From the NCBI RefSeq assembly GCF_002154895.1, contig NZ_MUIZ01000005.1, positions 1 to 64,000 on the forward strand: 64,000 nt of DNA, read 5' to 3'. Numbering within the stretch: the stretch's first letter is position 1; the number at the start of each line of letters is the position of its first letter. Under the pieces are notes generated by a model. That model made no database searches, was not told the DNA's origin, and saw only the letters and a list, made by a program, of their open reading frames with translations. A program made the position numbers and the translations under genes. Shown here one piece after another: positions 1-10,256 of this stretch. The stretch is from Lactococcus petauri (GTDB lineage: Bacteria; Bacillota; Bacilli; Lactobacillales; Streptococcaceae).

Positions 1-105
1 TGACAGTTGGTATACAAGAAGTTAACTTCTCGCATATAGTCATTCTACTTTATTCAGTTTTCAAAGGTCTATCGCTCTCGTAAGAGATACGCTCTCTCGC
101 GACAA
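1..105 (-). other. Probable rRNA operon leader, 16S gene off the left edge
   Basis: Read on the minus strand this stretch follows a strong promoter at 113-141 and contains CTTTGAAAACTGAATAAAG, a phrase typical of Lactobacillales rRNA leader and spacer RNA. No open reading frame is present. I infer it is the 5' leader of an rRNA operon transcribed leftwards out of the window. The rRNA gene itself is not visible, so the assignment rests on promoter strength and the leader phrase only. Confidence 0.6.
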
Positions 106-112
106 CTATTAT

Positions 113-141
113 ATTCTATCAAACTCACTCTGTTCTGTCAA
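113..141 (-). promoter_or_regulatory. Strong rrn-type promoter
   Basis: Minus-strand -35 TTGACA (136-141) and -10 TAGAAT (113-118) are separated by 17 bp. A T-rich tract just upstream (about 155-172 on the plus strand, A-rich in the promoter's sense) could act as an UP element. It reads out of the left edge. Confidence 0.75.
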
Positions 142-213
142 GAATAAACTGTGATTTTTCTCCCTTTTTTTTACACTCGTTCGGAAAACCCCGCCGTTGT
201 CACGTTTAAAGAC

Positions 214-246
214 TATAAAAAAACCAGACACTTTGGGGGCTGGTTT
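214..246 (-). terminator. Terminator of mnmG
   Basis: On the minus strand AAACCAG pairs with CTGGTTT around a GC-containing loop, followed by a run of T. It lies 9 bases after the mnmG stop codon and before the divergent-facing rrn promoter, insulating the two units. Confidence 0.8.
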
Positions 247-254
247 CTTGTTTT

Positions 255-2129
255 TTATCTTTTTCCTTCAAGATAAACCATCAAAATGGAAATATCGGCA
301 GGATTTACTCCTGAAATACGACTTGCTTGGCCTAAAGTTTCAGGATTTATTTTCTTGAATTTTTGGCGTGCTTCCGTTGCGATACTGTCTAATGCATCCC
401 AATTCATATTTTTAGGAATGCGTTTAGCTTCTAAACGGTGCATCTTTTCAACTTGTTCTTTTGCTTTTTTGATGTATCCCTCATAGGTAACTTCTGTTTC
501 AATAAGTTCAATAACAGTTCGATCAAGTTTCTCAGAAGATTCACCGACAAATCTAACTACATCAGAATACTTCACTTCAGGACGTTTTAAAAATTCAATA
601 CCCGTCAAAGCATCTTTGATTGGCCCAAATCCCATCATCCCAAGTTTTTCTTGCGTATCGGCAAGTGGTTTAAGTTTTTCTTTATTGAGACGAGCAATCT
701 CTGTTTGGTAAGAAGTTAGTTTATCTTGGAAAGCGTCCCAGCGTTCGTCACCAACTAAGCCAATTTCTCGTCCAATAGATGTCAAACGCATATCTGCATT
801 GTCATGGCGTAAAATCAAACGATATTCAGCACGAGAAGTCAGTAAACGATAGGGTTCTAAAGTTCCTTTAGTCACAAGATCATCAATCATTACACCGATA
901 TATGCATCACTTCGTTTAAGGATGAGCTCTTCTTTACCTTGAACTTTAAGACTTGCATTGATTCCTGCAACCAAACCTTGTCCAGCTGCTTCTTCATAGC
1001 CAGATGTACCATTTGTTTGTCCTGCAGTGAAAAGTCCTGAAACTAGTTTCGTTTCCAGTGTTGGACGGAGCTGGTGAGGTAATACCACATCATATTCGAT
1101 AGCATAGCCAGTACGCATCATTTTTGCATCTTCTAAACCAGGAATAGAACGGACCAAATCAAACTGAACATCTTCCGGTAAACTTGTGGATAAACCTTGG
1201 ATGTATACTTCTTCTGTATTCCGCCCTTCTGGTTCTAAGAAAAGTTGGTGACGGGGCTTATCTGCAAAGCGTACAACTTTATCTTCTATAGAAGGACAAT
1301 AACGCGGGCCGACACCTTTGACAATCCCTGAAAACATTGGAGCACGGTGCAAATTTTCTTGTATAATCTCATGTGTTGTCTTACTTGTATACGTCAGCCA
1401 ACAAGGAATTTGCTCTGTAAGGTAATCTTCATCTTTTGACAAAAAGCTAAAGTGATTAGGCTTTTCATCCCCTGGTTGAATCTCTGTCGCATCGTAATTA
1501 ATACTTGATGAGAGTACACGTGGTGGCGTTCCTGTTTTAAAGCGTCCAATTTCAAAGCCCAAATTGCGTAAGTTATCAGCCAAGCTGACAGAGGCTAGCG
1601 AATTATTTGGTCCTGAGGAATATTTAAGCTCACCGATGATAATTTCACCACGTAAAGCAGTTCCTGTAGTAACAATAACTGCTTGGGCAGCATACTTCGC
1701 CCCCGTTGTAACTTTTACGCCTGTTACTTTTCCATCATCAACCAAAATTTCTTCGACCATAGCTTGACGTAAGGTTAGATTCTCTTGATTTTCTACTGTA
1801 TGCTTCATTTCTTGCGAATATAGTGCCTTGTCTGCTTGTGCACGTAAGGCACGGACAGCAGGCCCTTTACCGGTATTCAACATCTTCATCTGAATATAGG
1901 TCTTGTCAATATTTCGCCCCATTTCGCCACCTAAGGCATCAATTTCACGAACAACTATTCCTTTGGCAGAACCTCCGATTGAAGGATTACAGGGCATGAA
2001 AGCAACCATGTCGAGATTAATTGTTAATAGAAGGGTTTTGGTGCCCATACGAGCTGAAGCGAGTGCTGCTTCTACACCAGCATGTCCCGCGCCGATCACT
2101 ATGACATCATATTTTTCTTGAAATTCCAT
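255..2129 (-). CDS. mnmG: tRNA uridine-5-carboxymethylaminomethyl modification enzyme MnmG (GidA)
   Basis: FAD-dependent subunit of the MnmE-MnmG complex, which adds the carboxymethylaminomethyl group to wobble U34 of certain tRNAs. The N-terminus has the dinucleotide-binding signature GAGHAG at residues 13-18, and the characteristic patches CNPSIGG and [18 protein letters not shown] are intact. I set the start at the methionine before EFQEKYD because a GGAGAAATT ribosome binding site sits directly upstream; this gives 624 residues, normal for the family. The gene stands alone between an AT-rich promoter region and its own terminator. Identification is secure. Confidence 0.96.
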   Translation of the reverse strand: MEFQEKYDVIVIGAGHAGVEAALASARMGTKTLLLTINLDMVAFMPCNPSIGGSAKGIVVREIDALGGEMGRNIDKTYIQMKMLNTGKGPAVRALRAQADKALYSQEMKHTVENQENLTLRQAMVEEILVDDGKVTGVKVTTGAKYAAQAVIVTTGTALRGEIIIGELKYSSGPNNSLASVSLADNLRNLGFEIGRFKTGTPPRVLSSSINYDATEIQPGDEKPNHFSFLSKDEDYLTEQIPCWLTYTSKTTHEIIQENLHRAPMFSGIVKGVGPRYCPSIEDKVVRFADKPRHQLFLEPEGRNTEEVYIQGLSTSLPEDVQFDLVRSIPGLEDAKMMRTGYAIEYDVVLPHQLRPTLETKLVSGLFTAGQTNGTSGYEEAAGQGLVAGINASLKVQGKEELILKRSDAYIGVMIDDLVTKGTLEPYRLLTSRAEYRLILRHDNADMRLTSIGREIGLVGDERWDAFQDKLTSYQTEIARLNKEKLKPLADTQEKLGMMGFGPIKDALTGIEFLKRPEVKYSDVVRFVGESSEKLDRTVIELIETEVTYEGYIKKAKEQVEKMHRLEAKRIPKNMNWDALDSIATEARQKFKKINPETLGQASRISGVNPADISILMVYLEGKR

Positions 2130-2283
2130 AATTTCTCCATTTTTACAAAACAAAAAGCCAAAGCCAGTGAAAAATACATGCTAAAAAGCACATATCTTCC
2201 CGAGCCTTGACCATCGAGTTTTTATGATAGGACTATTTTAACTCTTTTCAAAAATTTTTTCAAGAGTATTTTCCTATTTATTT

Positions 2284-2832
2284 TTACGATACTGCTTCAC
2301 CATCACGATACAAGACCAACGAAGCAAGTTCCTCTACTGTTCGTGCTGAGCCTTCTGGTAGTATTCTGTCTTTTTCTCGAGATGTCGGATCATATTTGCC
2401 AGAATAATCAATCGTGCCGTTCCTTAATTTGACCGGAATAGGTGTGCCTTTAGGATATATTTCAAATCGGGAACCATTTTCAGGAGCAATACCTTCCAAA
2501 TACATCCACAAATAAATCTGTCCTGTTTGTTCATTTATACCTCCATATTGGAGATAAAAATCCCGTTTCTGCTTCGTCACTTTTGAATCCAAAACACGTG
2601 CTCTTCTGCCATCAATATCACTTTCATAATTAACCCAATCCCCATGAATAGTTTCAAAATTTCCCATCTTTATTTGCTCAATATTAACTGTTTTTGCTGG
2701 GCTGTATTGGTCTGCTTTCGCAAACTCTATTGTTGGCGCGACAACAGAATGTTCATCCTGTTTCACAGCAAAAATTAAAAGAACAGCAGTAAGAACTAAT
2801 GTAACGTCTGTGATAACAAGCAGTTTTTTCAA
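2284..2832 (-). CDS. Small membrane-anchored protein, DUF6287-like
   Basis: A 182-residue protein with one N-terminal hydrophobic segment (about residues 4-23) and no lipobox cysteine, so probably a signal-anchored extracellular protein. The middle part carries MGNFETIHGDWVN, which resembles the short G-W motif of DUF6287 found in lactococcal and streptococcal surface proteins; this is recognition from memory and tentative. The start codon is TTG, after AAGGAG. That ribosome binding site lies in the short inverted repeat GGAAAG-GAG-CTTTCC, which may limit initiation. Function unknown; neighbours mnmG and the DUF1033 gene give no hint. Confidence 0.6.
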   Translation of the reverse strand: MKKLLVITDVTLVLTAVLLIFAVKQDEHSVVAPTIEFAKADQYSPAKTVNIEQIKMGNFETIHGDWVNYESDIDGRRARVLDSKVTKQKRDFYLQYGGINEQTGQIYLWMYLEGIAPENGSRFEIYPKGTPIPVKLRNGTIDYSGKYDPTSREKDRILPEGSARTVEELASLVLYRDGEAVS

Positions 2833-2930
2833 GGAAAGCTCCTTTCCATTTCGATTAGAATTTGATTATAAAATAATTATAACAAAATAACTTAATCTTC
2901 AATAACGTTTTACTTGGAGACTTTTTGACA

Positions 2931-2967
2931 TTAAAAGACTTCTAGCTTAATGGCTAAAAGTCTTTTA
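2931..2967. terminator. Bidirectional hairpin after the DUF1033 gene
   Basis: AAAAGACTTCTAGC (2933-2946) pairs with GCTAAAAGTCTTTT (2953-2966) around a 6-base loop. T-runs are short on either strand. It follows the stop codon of the gene at 2975-3346. Confidence 0.6.
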
Positions 2968-2974
2968 TACTTGA

Positions 2975-3346
2975 TTAATTTTTATCCCAAAATTTATTAC
3001 AAAATTTAGGAGGTAATTCTCCAGAAGATTTACCATACGCCCAGCGTTTTTTCTCTACTGGAAGTACATGCCAATCTTCTAAAAGCATCAAACTTTGATA
3101 GCGTTGGAGATATCCTGCGCATTCTTCACACCAGATCTCATCTCCACTTCTCCAGAATGCAGCTAAAAGGTCATCTTGGCTTTTAAATTCTTTATAGCTT
3201 TTTGCCATTTTTAGCCATTCACTTTTGTACTTTTTCAAAGCTTGATAGAAGTCTTCATATTCATCTACTGATTGAATATCTTTTTGCCAGTCTTCAAAAA
3301 ACCACCATGGTTCATCATAGCCTGACATTGTGATTACTCTATACAT
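2975..3346 (-). CDS. DUF1033 family protein
   Basis: A 123-residue soluble protein beginning MYRVITMSGYDEPWWFFEDW, which matches the DUF1033 family of Lactobacillales. It is rich in tryptophan and acidic residues and has a CEECAGY patch in the middle. A GGACAAGAAAT ribosome binding site precedes the ATG. The molecular role of the family is not established. It is separated from mrnC by 85 bases and is followed by a hairpin, so it may be the last gene of the cysE-cysS-mrnC transcript. Confidence 0.8.
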   Translation of the reverse strand: MYRVITMSGYDEPWWFFEDWQKDIQSVDEYEDFYQALKKYKSEWLKMAKSYKEFKSQDDLLAAFWRSGDEIWCEECAGYLQRYQSLMLLEDWHVLPVEKKRWAYGKSSGELPPKFCNKFWDKN

Positions 3347-3431
3347 ATTTCTTGTCCAGCTTCTTTTCTTTAATATACATCTCTTGTTATGTATTGTAAC
3401 GAAAAAATATGCTTTTGAGAAATATTTTGCA

Positions 3432-3833
3432 CTATTTTACAGATATGTCAATATTCTTAATGCAAAACGCAGCAAACTCCTCTAAACGTTCGGTCTTTTT
3501 AGTCAAGTGTAAGAAACCTACAACTGCTTCGAAGCCTGTAGATATACGATAAGTCACAACATCTGTGTTTTTCGCTGTTGTTTTAGAGTGCGCATTACGC
3601 CCACGCTTGAAATAAAGAAGTTCCTCTTCTGTTAGAAAGTCAACATCTTCCATTTTACGAATTAAGGCAGCCTGTGCTTTAGCGGAAACATATTGCGTGG
3701 CTTGTCGCTGAAGTTCTCCAGGTTTGGTTAATCCTTTATCGAGGAGATAATCTCTAACGAAAACTTCATAAACAGCATCTCCGATATAGGCGAGTGCTAC
3801 ACCATTTAATAACTCTGCATCTTTTTTATTCAC
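3432..3833 (-). CDS. mrnC: Mini-ribonuclease III
   Basis: RNase III-like enzyme of 133 residues that lacks the double-stranded RNA-binding domain and, in Bacillus, matures 23S rRNA ends. The catalytic-domain motif [18 protein letters not shown] lies at residues 8-25. Translation starts at GTG, eight bases inside the 3' end of cysS, with AGGTGG upstream; the overlap suggests translational coupling. The cysE-cysS-mrnC order is common in Firmicutes, where rlmB often follows; here rlmB lies elsewhere (27091-27819). Confidence 0.9.
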   Translation of the reverse strand: MNKKDAELLNGVALAYIGDAVYEVFVRDYLLDKGLTKPGELQRQATQYVSAKAQAALIRKMEDVDFLTEEELLYFKRGRNAHSKTTAKNTDVVTYRISTGFEAVVGFLHLTKKTERLEEFAAFCIKNIDISVK

Positions 3834-5178
3834 GATGCCACCTCACACCTTGAGCAGTATCTTCAAGCACAATCCCTTGTGCCTTTAATTCATCACGAAT
3901 CTTATCTGCCTGTGCAAAATCTCGTGCTGCTCTTGCCGCTTGTCTTGCTTCGATTAAGTCTTCAATTTCAGCATCTAATCTTGTATCTTGATTTTCAAAA
4001 CGCAAACCGAGAATTAAGAGAACATCCTCAAAGAAGGCTTTAACTTCTAATCCACCATTTCCCTTATTTACCCAAGTGATAAAGTTATAAAAAACAGTTA
4101 AACCATTCGCAATATTAAAGTCCTCATCCATTGCTGTTTCAAACTCTGCTTTGAATTTAGCAAGAACTTCTAAGTCAGCCTGACCTTCTACTTCAAGATT
4201 GCGGTAAGCATTTTCAATCTTCTTGACATTATTTTCTGCATCTTGTACGGCTTCATCTGTAAAGTTAACAGGTCGGCGATAATGAGTCGTAGCCAAGAAA
4301 AAGCGGAGAACTGTTGGACTTACTACGTCGAGCATTTCATGCACGGTTTTAAAGTTTCCTAAAGACTTAGACATTTTTTCACCGCTAACATTTACAAATC
4401 CATTGTGCATCCAGTAGTTCACAAATTTTTTACCTGTTTTAGCTTCTGATTGCGCAATTTCATTGGTATGATGAGGGAACTCCAGATCAGCTCCTCCCGC
4501 ATGTATATCTAAAGTATCCCCTAAAAGGTCACTGCTCATCACTGAACATTCGATGTGCCACCCTGGACGTCCTTCACCCCAAGGGCTTGACCAAGAAATT
4601 TCGTCTTTTTTCGCGGATTTCCATAAGGCAAAATCCGCTGGGCTTTCTTTACGTACTGTTTCTTCATCTGTTCGACCAGAAGCGCCTTGCAGCAGTTCTT
4701 CTAAATTTTTATTTGCGAGCTTAGCATAACCTTTTGATTTTGCAACACGGAAATAGACGTCGCCTTCGGCTTCGTAAGCGAACCCTTTATTCATTAAATC
4801 TTGAATAAAGGTAATCATCTTGTCGATATAGTTAGTAGCTCTTGGATTTACCGTTGCACGTTTAACATTGAGAGCATCTGTATCTTGATAAAATGCGGCA
4901 ATATATTTGTCGGATAATTCAAGTGGTGTAAGATGTTCCTGAGAGGCTCCTTTGATAATTTTATCATCAACATCTGTAAAGTTAGAGACGTAAATCACTT
5001 CAAAGCCTCGGTATTCCATATATCTACGGATTAAATCGAAAGCAACAACAGATCGTGCATTCCCGATATGGATATAGTTATAGACTGTTGGTCCACAAAC
5101 ATACATCTTTATCTTATTTTCTTCGAGAGGATGGAACTCCTCGATTTTTCTTGTCATTGTATTATAGATGTGAAGCAT
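3826..5178 (-). CDS. cysS: Cysteinyl-tRNA synthetase
   Basis: Class I aminoacyl-tRNA synthetase of 450 residues charging tRNA-Cys. The HIGH-type signature HIGN is at residues 37-40 and KMSKS is near residue 268; the zinc-binding Cys in MYVCGPT and the later HIECSVM and HTNEIAQSE motifs are present. The ATG overlaps the end of cysE by 17 bases, so the two are transcribed together and perhaps translationally coupled. Coupling serine acetyltransferase with cysteinyl-tRNA synthetase links cysteine precursor supply to its use. Confidence 0.96.
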   Translation of the reverse strand: MLHIYNTMTRKIEEFHPLEENKIKMYVCGPTVYNYIHIGNARSVVAFDLIRRYMEYRGFEVIYVSNFTDVDDKIIKGASQEHLTPLELSDKYIAAFYQDTDALNVKRATVNPRATNYIDKMITFIQDLMNKGFAYEAEGDVYFRVAKSKGYAKLANKNLEELLQGASGRTDEETVRKESPADFALWKSAKKDEISWSSPWGEGRPGWHIECSVMSSDLLGDTLDIHAGGADLEFPHHTNEIAQSEAKTGKKFVNYWMHNGFVNVSGEKMSKSLGNFKTVHEMLDVVSPTVLRFFLATTHYRRPVNFTDEAVQDAENNVKKIENAYRNLEVEGQADLEVLAKFKAEFETAMDEDFNIANGLTVFYNFITWVNKGNGGLEVKAFFEDVLLILGLRFENQDTRLDAEIEDLIEARQAARAARDFAQADKIRDELKAQGIVLEDTAQGVRWHRE

Positions 5179-5761
5179 GGTAGCTCGCCTCCCTTTTTTC
5201 TTCTATGGACGAAATTTTCTCTGAGTCTTTTTGTCCCTTAACTCGAACAACTTTTGCTGGAATACCTACTACTGTAACTTCAGGTGGGACATCACTTACG
5301 ACAACAGCACCAGCACCGACTTTGGCATTTTCGCCAATTTCGATAGGACCAAGCAGCTGTGAGTGTGCTGATATTAAGGCCCCCTTACGCACCGTAGGGT
5401 GACGTTTTCCTTTATCTTTCCCTGTCCCTCCAAGGGTTACTCCGTGATAAAGTTTAACATCTGTTTCTACTATCGCTGTCTCCCCGATAACCAATCCAGA
5501 ACCGTGATCGATAAAAACTCCGTGGGCAATCGTTGCTCCTGGATGAATTTCGATTTGTGTCCAAAAACGCCAAAACTGTGAATTCATACGCGCCCAAAGT
5601 TTAAGGTTATGTGTCCACAGCCAATGACTAAAACGATGTGCTGCTAAAGCTTTTACTCCCGGATAAGTCAAGAGAACTTCTAGCCCAGTTCGTGCAGCAG
5701 GATCATTTTCTTTTGTGACACGGATGGCTTCCTGCCAAAAGCCTCTCTTTTTATTTTTCAT
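5162..5761 (-). CDS. cysE: Serine O-acetyltransferase
   Basis: Makes O-acetylserine, the carbon skeleton for cysteine. The C-terminal half shows the left-handed beta-helix hexapeptide pattern with IDHGSGLVIGETA and YHGVTLGGTGK, diagnostic of CysE. There is no ribosome binding site before either possible ATG (5767 or 5761). An extended -10 (TGCTATAAT, -10 at 5770-5775) ends only 9 bases before the second ATG, so I take 5761, giving an almost leaderless mRNA; the other start would add two residues. It overlaps cysS at its 3' end. Confidence 0.92.
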   Translation of the reverse strand: MKNKKRGFWQEAIRVTKENDPAARTGLEVLLTYPGVKALAAHRFSHWLWTHNLKLWARMNSQFWRFWTQIEIHPGATIAHGVFIDHGSGLVIGETAIVETDVKLYHGVTLGGTGKDKGKRHPTVRKGALISAHSQLLGPIEIGENAKVGAGAVVVSDVPPEVTVVGIPAKVVRVKGQKDSEKISSIEEKREASYHASHL

Positions 5762-5769
5762 ATTCATTT

Positions 5770-5777
5770 ATTATAGC
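5770..5777 (-). promoter_or_regulatory. Extended -10 promoter of cysE
   Basis: Minus strand TTTTTGCTATAAT gives TG-N-TATAAT with -10 at 5770-5775. Expected transcription start (6-7 bases on) falls within 2-3 bases of the ATG at 5761. No convincing -35 is seen. Confidence 0.6.
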
Positions 5778-5789
5778 AAAAATCTATAG

Positions 5790-5811
5790 GAAAAGCGCAT
5801 TACACTGCGCC
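5790..5811 (-). terminator. Weak terminator of pnp
   Basis: Minus strand GCGCA-gtgtaa-TGCGC followed by TTTTCC. The stem is 5 bp and the T-run short, so some read-through into cysE is likely. Confidence 0.45.
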
Positions 5812-5824
5812 TTCCTCCTTTTTA

Positions 5825-8104
5825 TCACTCTGGTCGAGTTGTTGATAATTCTGGAAACTCTTCATCTATGACTGATGCTTTGCGTTCTCGGCGCTCAAAT
5901 TTAGGACCAGAAATTTTTTCTTTATGATATCCACGGTGACCATTACCGTTCTTCCCATTACGACGTTCGCGTGGCTTATGCTCAGGTTCTTCATAGCCTT
6001 CTGGTTTTTCTAGCAAAGCACGTACTGAGGCATCAACACGACCTTTATCATCAACTTTTGTAATCTTAACTTTAACAACATCTCCAAGCTTCAAAGCATC
6101 TTCTACTTTGTTTGTGCGATTCCATGCAAGTTCTGAAATATGTACCATCGCATCAGTATGGCCAAAAAGATGAACAAATGCACCGAATTTTTCGATTCTT
6201 ACAACCTTTGCTTCATACACATCGCCGACTTTGGCTTCGCGGACCAATTCTGTAATGATTTCTTTCGCACGGTTAATCGCTGTCTGATCAGGAGAAAAGA
6301 TAGAACAAAGTCCATCTTCATCGATGTCAATTTTGACTCCTGTTTCTTCGATGATTTTGTCGATCGTTTCGCCGCCCTTACCAATAACAACCTTAATTTT
6401 ATCCGCATCAATTTTAATCGTATCAATTTTAGGTGCAGATGGTGCAAGATTTGGACAGGGTTCCGAAATTGTGGCTTCAATCACATCTAATATTTCAAAG
6501 CGGGCGCGTTTTGCTTGTGCAAGTGCTTCTGCCAAAATTTCGGCAGTAATTCCTGAAATTTTGATGTCCATTTGTAAAGCAGTAATTCCCTCGCGTGTAC
6601 CAGCAACTTTGAAATCCATATCGCCAAAGTGATCTTCCAAACCTTGAATATCTGTCAAAATAGTATAGTTGGAGCCGTCTGAGATTAAGCCCATAGCAAT
6701 TCCAGCTACTGGCGCCTTGATTGGTACTCCTCCAGCCATCAAGGCTAATGTTCCTGCACAAATCGAAGCTTGTGATGAAGAACCATTTGACTCTAGTACT
6801 TCCGCAACTAAACGTACAGCATAAGGAAATTCTTCAAGTGACGGCATAACTTGCTCAAGCGCACGCTCACCAAGTGCACCATGCCCTATTTCGCGGCGAC
6901 CAGGTGCACCATAACGTCCAGTTTCTCCCACTGAATACTGCGGGAAATTATAGTGGTGCATGAAACGTTTTTTATATTCCAGATCCAAGCCATCAATGAC
7001 TTGTGCTTCCCCCATCGGAGCCAGAGTCAAAGTTGACAAGGCTTGCGTTTGCCCACGTGTAAAGAGAGCTGAGCCGTGTGTAATTGTATTCGGTGTAAAG
7101 TCGATTTCTGCTTCTAAAGGACGAATCTCATCGACTTTACGACCATCAGGGCGAATTTTATCCTCTGTTATGAGGCGACGGACTTCTGTATGTTCCATTC
7201 CCTCCAGAATCTCAGAAACATCACGCATAATGCGCTCAAACTCTTCATGTTCGGCATAAGCTGTTTCATATTCTGCTTTGACACGATCTTTAACAGCTTG
7301 AGTGGCCGCTTCACGCGCAAGCTTTTCTTCTACTTGTACAGCAGCTTGTAAGTCTTTATTATAGTCTGCAATAATTTGGGCTTTCAATGTTTCATCAACA
7401 CGCAAAAGTTCAACTTCTGCCTTGTTCTTACCAACTTTGGCTACAATCTCATTTTGGAAAGCAATAAGTTCTTTAATTGCTTCGTGTCCTGCAAGGAGGG
7501 CATCGAGCATGATTGTTTCTGATAGTTCCTTTGCACCTGACTCTACCATATTGATCGCATCAATATTCCCAGCGACAGCAAGATCCAAATCAGACTTTTG
7601 CATCTGTGCAACATCGGGATTAATGACAATTTCACCATTGATATAGCCCACTTCAACACCCGCAATCGGACCGTCAAAAGGAATATCTGAAATAGCTAAT
7701 GCCAAGGAACTTCCAAACATCGCTGCCATACGCCCACTTGCATTTTCATCATAAGAGAGTACAGTATTGATTACTTGTACTTCATTTCGAAAACCGTCAG
7801 CAAACATTGGGCGTATAGGGCGATCAATCAACCGGGCAGTCAGAGTAGCATAAGTGGATGGTCGTGCTTCACGCTTATTAAAACCTCCAGGAAATTTTCC
7901 TGCGGCATACATTTTTTCTTCATAATTAACTTGCAAAGGGAAAAAGTCACCGTTTGCCATTTTTTTCGACATGGTCGCTGCAGTTAGCACGGTTGTGTCT
8001 CCATAGCGAACAATAACTGCGCCATTGGCTTGCTTGGCAACTTGACCTGTTTCAACAACAAGCTCGCGTCCTGCAAAATTCATTCTGAAAGTTTCTTTTG
8101 TCAT
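5825..8104 (-). CDS. pnp: Polynucleotide phosphorylase
   Basis: 3'-5' phosphorolytic exoribonuclease of RNA decay, 759 residues. Two RNase PH domains flank an alpha-helical linker; a KH domain with [10 protein letters not shown] and an S1 domain follow, and the C-terminus ends in a basic/acidic tail rich in R, K, H, G and N. The start is ATG at 8104 after GGGAGAAAAC; a GTG four codons earlier lies inside that ribosome binding site and is rejected. A TATAAT at 8209-8214 on the minus strand probably belongs to its promoter, leaving a leader of about 100 bases. All domains are intact. Confidence 0.96.
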   Translation of the reverse strand: MTKETFRMNFAGRELVVETGQVAKQANGAVIVRYGDTTVLTAATMSKKMANGDFFPLQVNYEEKMYAAGKFPGGFNKREARPSTYATLTARLIDRPIRPMFADGFRNEVQVINTVLSYDENASGRMAAMFGSSLALAISDIPFDGPIAGVEVGYINGEIVINPDVAQMQKSDLDLAVAGNIDAINMVESGAKELSETIMLDALLAGHEAIKELIAFQNEIVAKVGKNKAEVELLRVDETLKAQIIADYNKDLQAAVQVEEKLAREAATQAVKDRVKAEYETAYAEHEEFERIMRDVSEILEGMEHTEVRRLITEDKIRPDGRKVDEIRPLEAEIDFTPNTITHGSALFTRGQTQALSTLTLAPMGEAQVIDGLDLEYKKRFMHHYNFPQYSVGETGRYGAPGRREIGHGALGERALEQVMPSLEEFPYAVRLVAEVLESNGSSSQASICAGTLALMAGGVPIKAPVAGIAMGLISDGSNYTILTDIQGLEDHFGDMDFKVAGTREGITALQMDIKISGITAEILAEALAQAKRARFEILDVIEATISEPCPNLAPSAPKIDTIKIDADKIKVVIGKGGETIDKIIEETGVKIDIDEDGLCSIFSPDQTAINRAKEIITELVREAKVGDVYEAKVVRIEKFGAFVHLFGHTDAMVHISELAWNRTNKVEDALKLGDVVKVKITKVDDKGRVDASVRALLEKPEGYEEPEHKPRERRNGKNGNGHRGYHKEKISGPKFERRERKASVIDEEFPELSTTRPE

Positions 8105-8458
8105 GTTTTCTCCCACTTTTCGAGATTTCAGTGCTTCTCATTTCTATCCAAAAATCAATTTGCTTTCTCAAAAGTAAACTCATTTTTGTATAGAATAGCA
8201 CTGTGCTCATTATACTATATTTTTGAGGATAAAAAAAGCTTTGTAAGAGCAATCTATAACGGTTTTAGGCATTCGGGCGCCACAAAAGAAAACGCTCACT
8301 TTCCAATGAAATTTTTAACTTCTCTTATAAAAAGGATTGTAAAAAATAATCATTCTCTTCATACAAAAAAAAGCAACTGTACGTTGCTTTTTGGTAAAGG
8401 TATATTTTTACTTTAAGTATCTCAATACATTTTTCCATTGTATCAGCTAAGCAGATAA
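8105..8458 (-). promoter_or_regulatory. Intergenic region between pnp and the ABC ATPase gene
   Basis: Contains a TATAAT (8209-8214, minus strand) likely serving pnp, and the importer terminator at 8365-8392. The stretch between pnp's ATG and the -10 has no operator or further hairpin that I recognise. Confidence 0.45.
8365..8392 (-). terminator. Terminator of the ABC importer operon
   Basis: Minus strand AAAGCAAC-gtaca-GTTGCTTT followed by a T-run; about 70 bases beyond the ATPase stop codon. Confidence 0.8.
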
Positions 8459-9235
8459 CTATTCTCGCTTTTTATCCATTTCATGCCAAAATTTATGTTT
8501 TTCAAGCATATAAGCAAGAACATCGGTTTGGTAAACTTGCTCCAAAAAACTTCTAGAAAGTACTTCGTTTGCTTTTCCTTGTTTTACTATTTTTCCCTCA
8601 TATAAAACTAGAACATTTTCTGAAAAAGACAGAGCTAAATTAATATCATGAAAAACAGCAATGATGATTTGATTTTGAGCAAAATACTCATCAATATTGC
8701 GCAACATTTCTAGTTGATAATAAATATCCAAATGATTATTGGGTTCATCCAATAAAACAATCTGAGGGTTCTGTAATAAAGTCCGGGCTAAAAAGACACG
8801 CTGCAGCTGGCCGCCAGAAAGTGTTGACAGTTGTTGATCTTTTATCGTATCCAAATCAAATGCGGCTATTACTTCGGCTACACGTGCTTTATCTTGGGCG
8901 CTTGCCACTGCCATAAATCGTTTTCTCAGCTGGGTGTAGAGTCCCATCATCAAAGTTTCGTAGACGGAATAAGAAAAATATACAGCTGGATTTTGAGAAA
9001 GAAGAGCCACTTTTTCTGCTAATTCAATTCTTTTTAATGTGGTCAATGATTGTTCGTTTAGCTCAATTTTTCCTTGATATTTTAGCAAACCAGCTAGACT
9101 CTTTAAAAGCGTTGATTTCCCACTACCGTTTGGTCCTAAAATTGCTAACCTTTCCCCTGCCTTGACAGAAAAATTAATATCAGAAAGAATCTCTTTTCCC
9201 GAATACTCAACCTTCATATTTTCAACTTTTAACAT
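8459..9235 (-). CDS. ABC transporter ATP-binding protein, BtuD/FecE type
   Basis: Cytoplasmic ATPase of 258 residues energising the importer encoded upstream. Walker A GPNGSGKST, signature LSGGQLQRVFLARTL, Walker B IVLLDEP and the switch histidine in AVFHDINLAL are all present. I start at the ATG one base after the permease stop codon, preceded by AAAGGA; an ORF extension upstream would overlap the permease and is rejected. The gene order binding protein, permease, ATPase is that of iron-siderophore, heme or cobalamin importers. The substrate cannot be decided from sequence alone. Confidence 0.9.
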   Translation of the reverse strand: MLKVENMKVEYSGKEILSDINFSVKAGERLAILGPNGSGKSTLLKSLAGLLKYQGKIELNEQSLTTLKRIELAEKVALLSQNPAVYFSYSVYETLMMGLYTQLRKRFMAVASAQDKARVAEVIAAFDLDTIKDQQLSTLSGGQLQRVFLARTLLQNPQIVLLDEPNNHLDIYYQLEMLRNIDEYFAQNQIIIAVFHDINLALSFSENVLVLYEGKIVKQGKANEVLSRSFLEQVYQTDVLAYMLEKHKFWHEMDKKRE

Positions 9236-9236
9236 C

Positions 9237-10256
9237 TCATACTTGTCCTTTTCTAAAGAAAATATAGCAGAAAAATGGCGCACCAATGAGGGCTGTTACT
9301 GCTCCAATTGGTAATTCTCTTGTTTGGAAAACACTTCTTGCTACAGTATCTGCAAGAACACAGAGCAGGCCGCCTATAAGTGCTGAGCTTGGAAGAACCC
9401 ACTTATGTGTCGCACCAAACAAACGACGAGCGATATGAGGTGCAATCAAATCGACAAAACCAATCACTCCCGTCATTGCTACGCTGGCTCCTGTGAGCAA
9501 AGTCGATAAGCTAATTAAAATAACTTTCGTCCGTTTGACTTCTACTCCTTGACTCAAAGCAAAGGTATCACCAAAACTCAAAATATCCATTTCTCGGTGA
9601 AAGTAAAGTAAGCAGACGAAACTAAAGACAAAGAGTAAAGTGAGGAGCTGTACGTTTTCCCATGAAGCTCCTGAAAAACTCCCCAATTGCCAGAAAATGA
9701 TACGTTGCATATAATCCGGCGAAAAGGTCATCATTAAAGTTAAAAAAGAATTAACAAACAAAGAAAATACCATTCCCACCAAAATGATAGTTTGATTATC
9801 TAATGATTGGGAAAATTGTTGAGCAAAGAGTAAAACGATAAAAACAGTTACAAATCCAAAAGCAAAGCCCGCAAGGCTCATCGAAATAGAAGTGCTCATA
9901 AAATTAATACCGAGTAACATCACAGTCGAAGCGCCTAATGAAGCACCTGATGATACGCCTAAGGTATAGGAAGAGGCTAAAGGATTTTGTAAAAGTGATT
10001 GCATCACTGTTCCACTAGCACCCAAGGCTAATCCGACAAGAAAGCTAAGCAAAATCCGAGGCATGCGAACTTCAAGAAGAATACTTTGCAAAAGAGGAGC
10101 AGAATCTTTCCCTCTGCCCAATATCATATTCATTAAATCACCGACTGATATCGGAGCACTTCCTATTTGAAGGCTTAAAAGCATTGCCAGTAAAGACAGG
10201 GCCAAAAGCATCACAATAATGCTTATTCTATTCTTATTTGAAGTTTTTGAATACAT
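9237..10256 (-). CDS. FecCD/BtuC family permease
   Basis: Polytopic membrane permease of 339 residues with the roughly ten hydrophobic segments expected for the BtuC fold. Typical motifs are VRMPRILLSFLVGLALGASG and, near the C-terminus, GVIGFVDLIAPHIARRLFG, the cytoplasmic loop contacting the ATPase. It overlaps the 3' end of the binding-protein gene by 23 bases and abuts the ATPase gene, so the three form one operon. A single permease gene implies a homodimer. It would move an iron complex or corrinoid into the cell. Confidence 0.92.
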   Translation of the reverse strand: MYSKTSNKNRISIIVMLLALSLLAMLLSLQIGSAPISVGDLMNMILGRGKDSAPLLQSILLEVRMPRILLSFLVGLALGASGTVMQSLLQNPLASSYTLGVSSGASLGASTVMLLGINFMSTSISMSLAGFAFGFVTVFIVLLFAQQFSQSLDNQTIILVGMVFSLFVNSFLTLMMTFSPDYMQRIIFWQLGSFSGASWENVQLLTLLFVFSFVCLLYFHREMDILSFGDTFALSQGVEVKRTKVILISLSTLLTGASVAMTGVIGFVDLIAPHIARRLFGATHKWVLPSSALIGGLLCVLADTVARSVFQTRELPIGAVTALIGAPFFCYIFFRKGQV

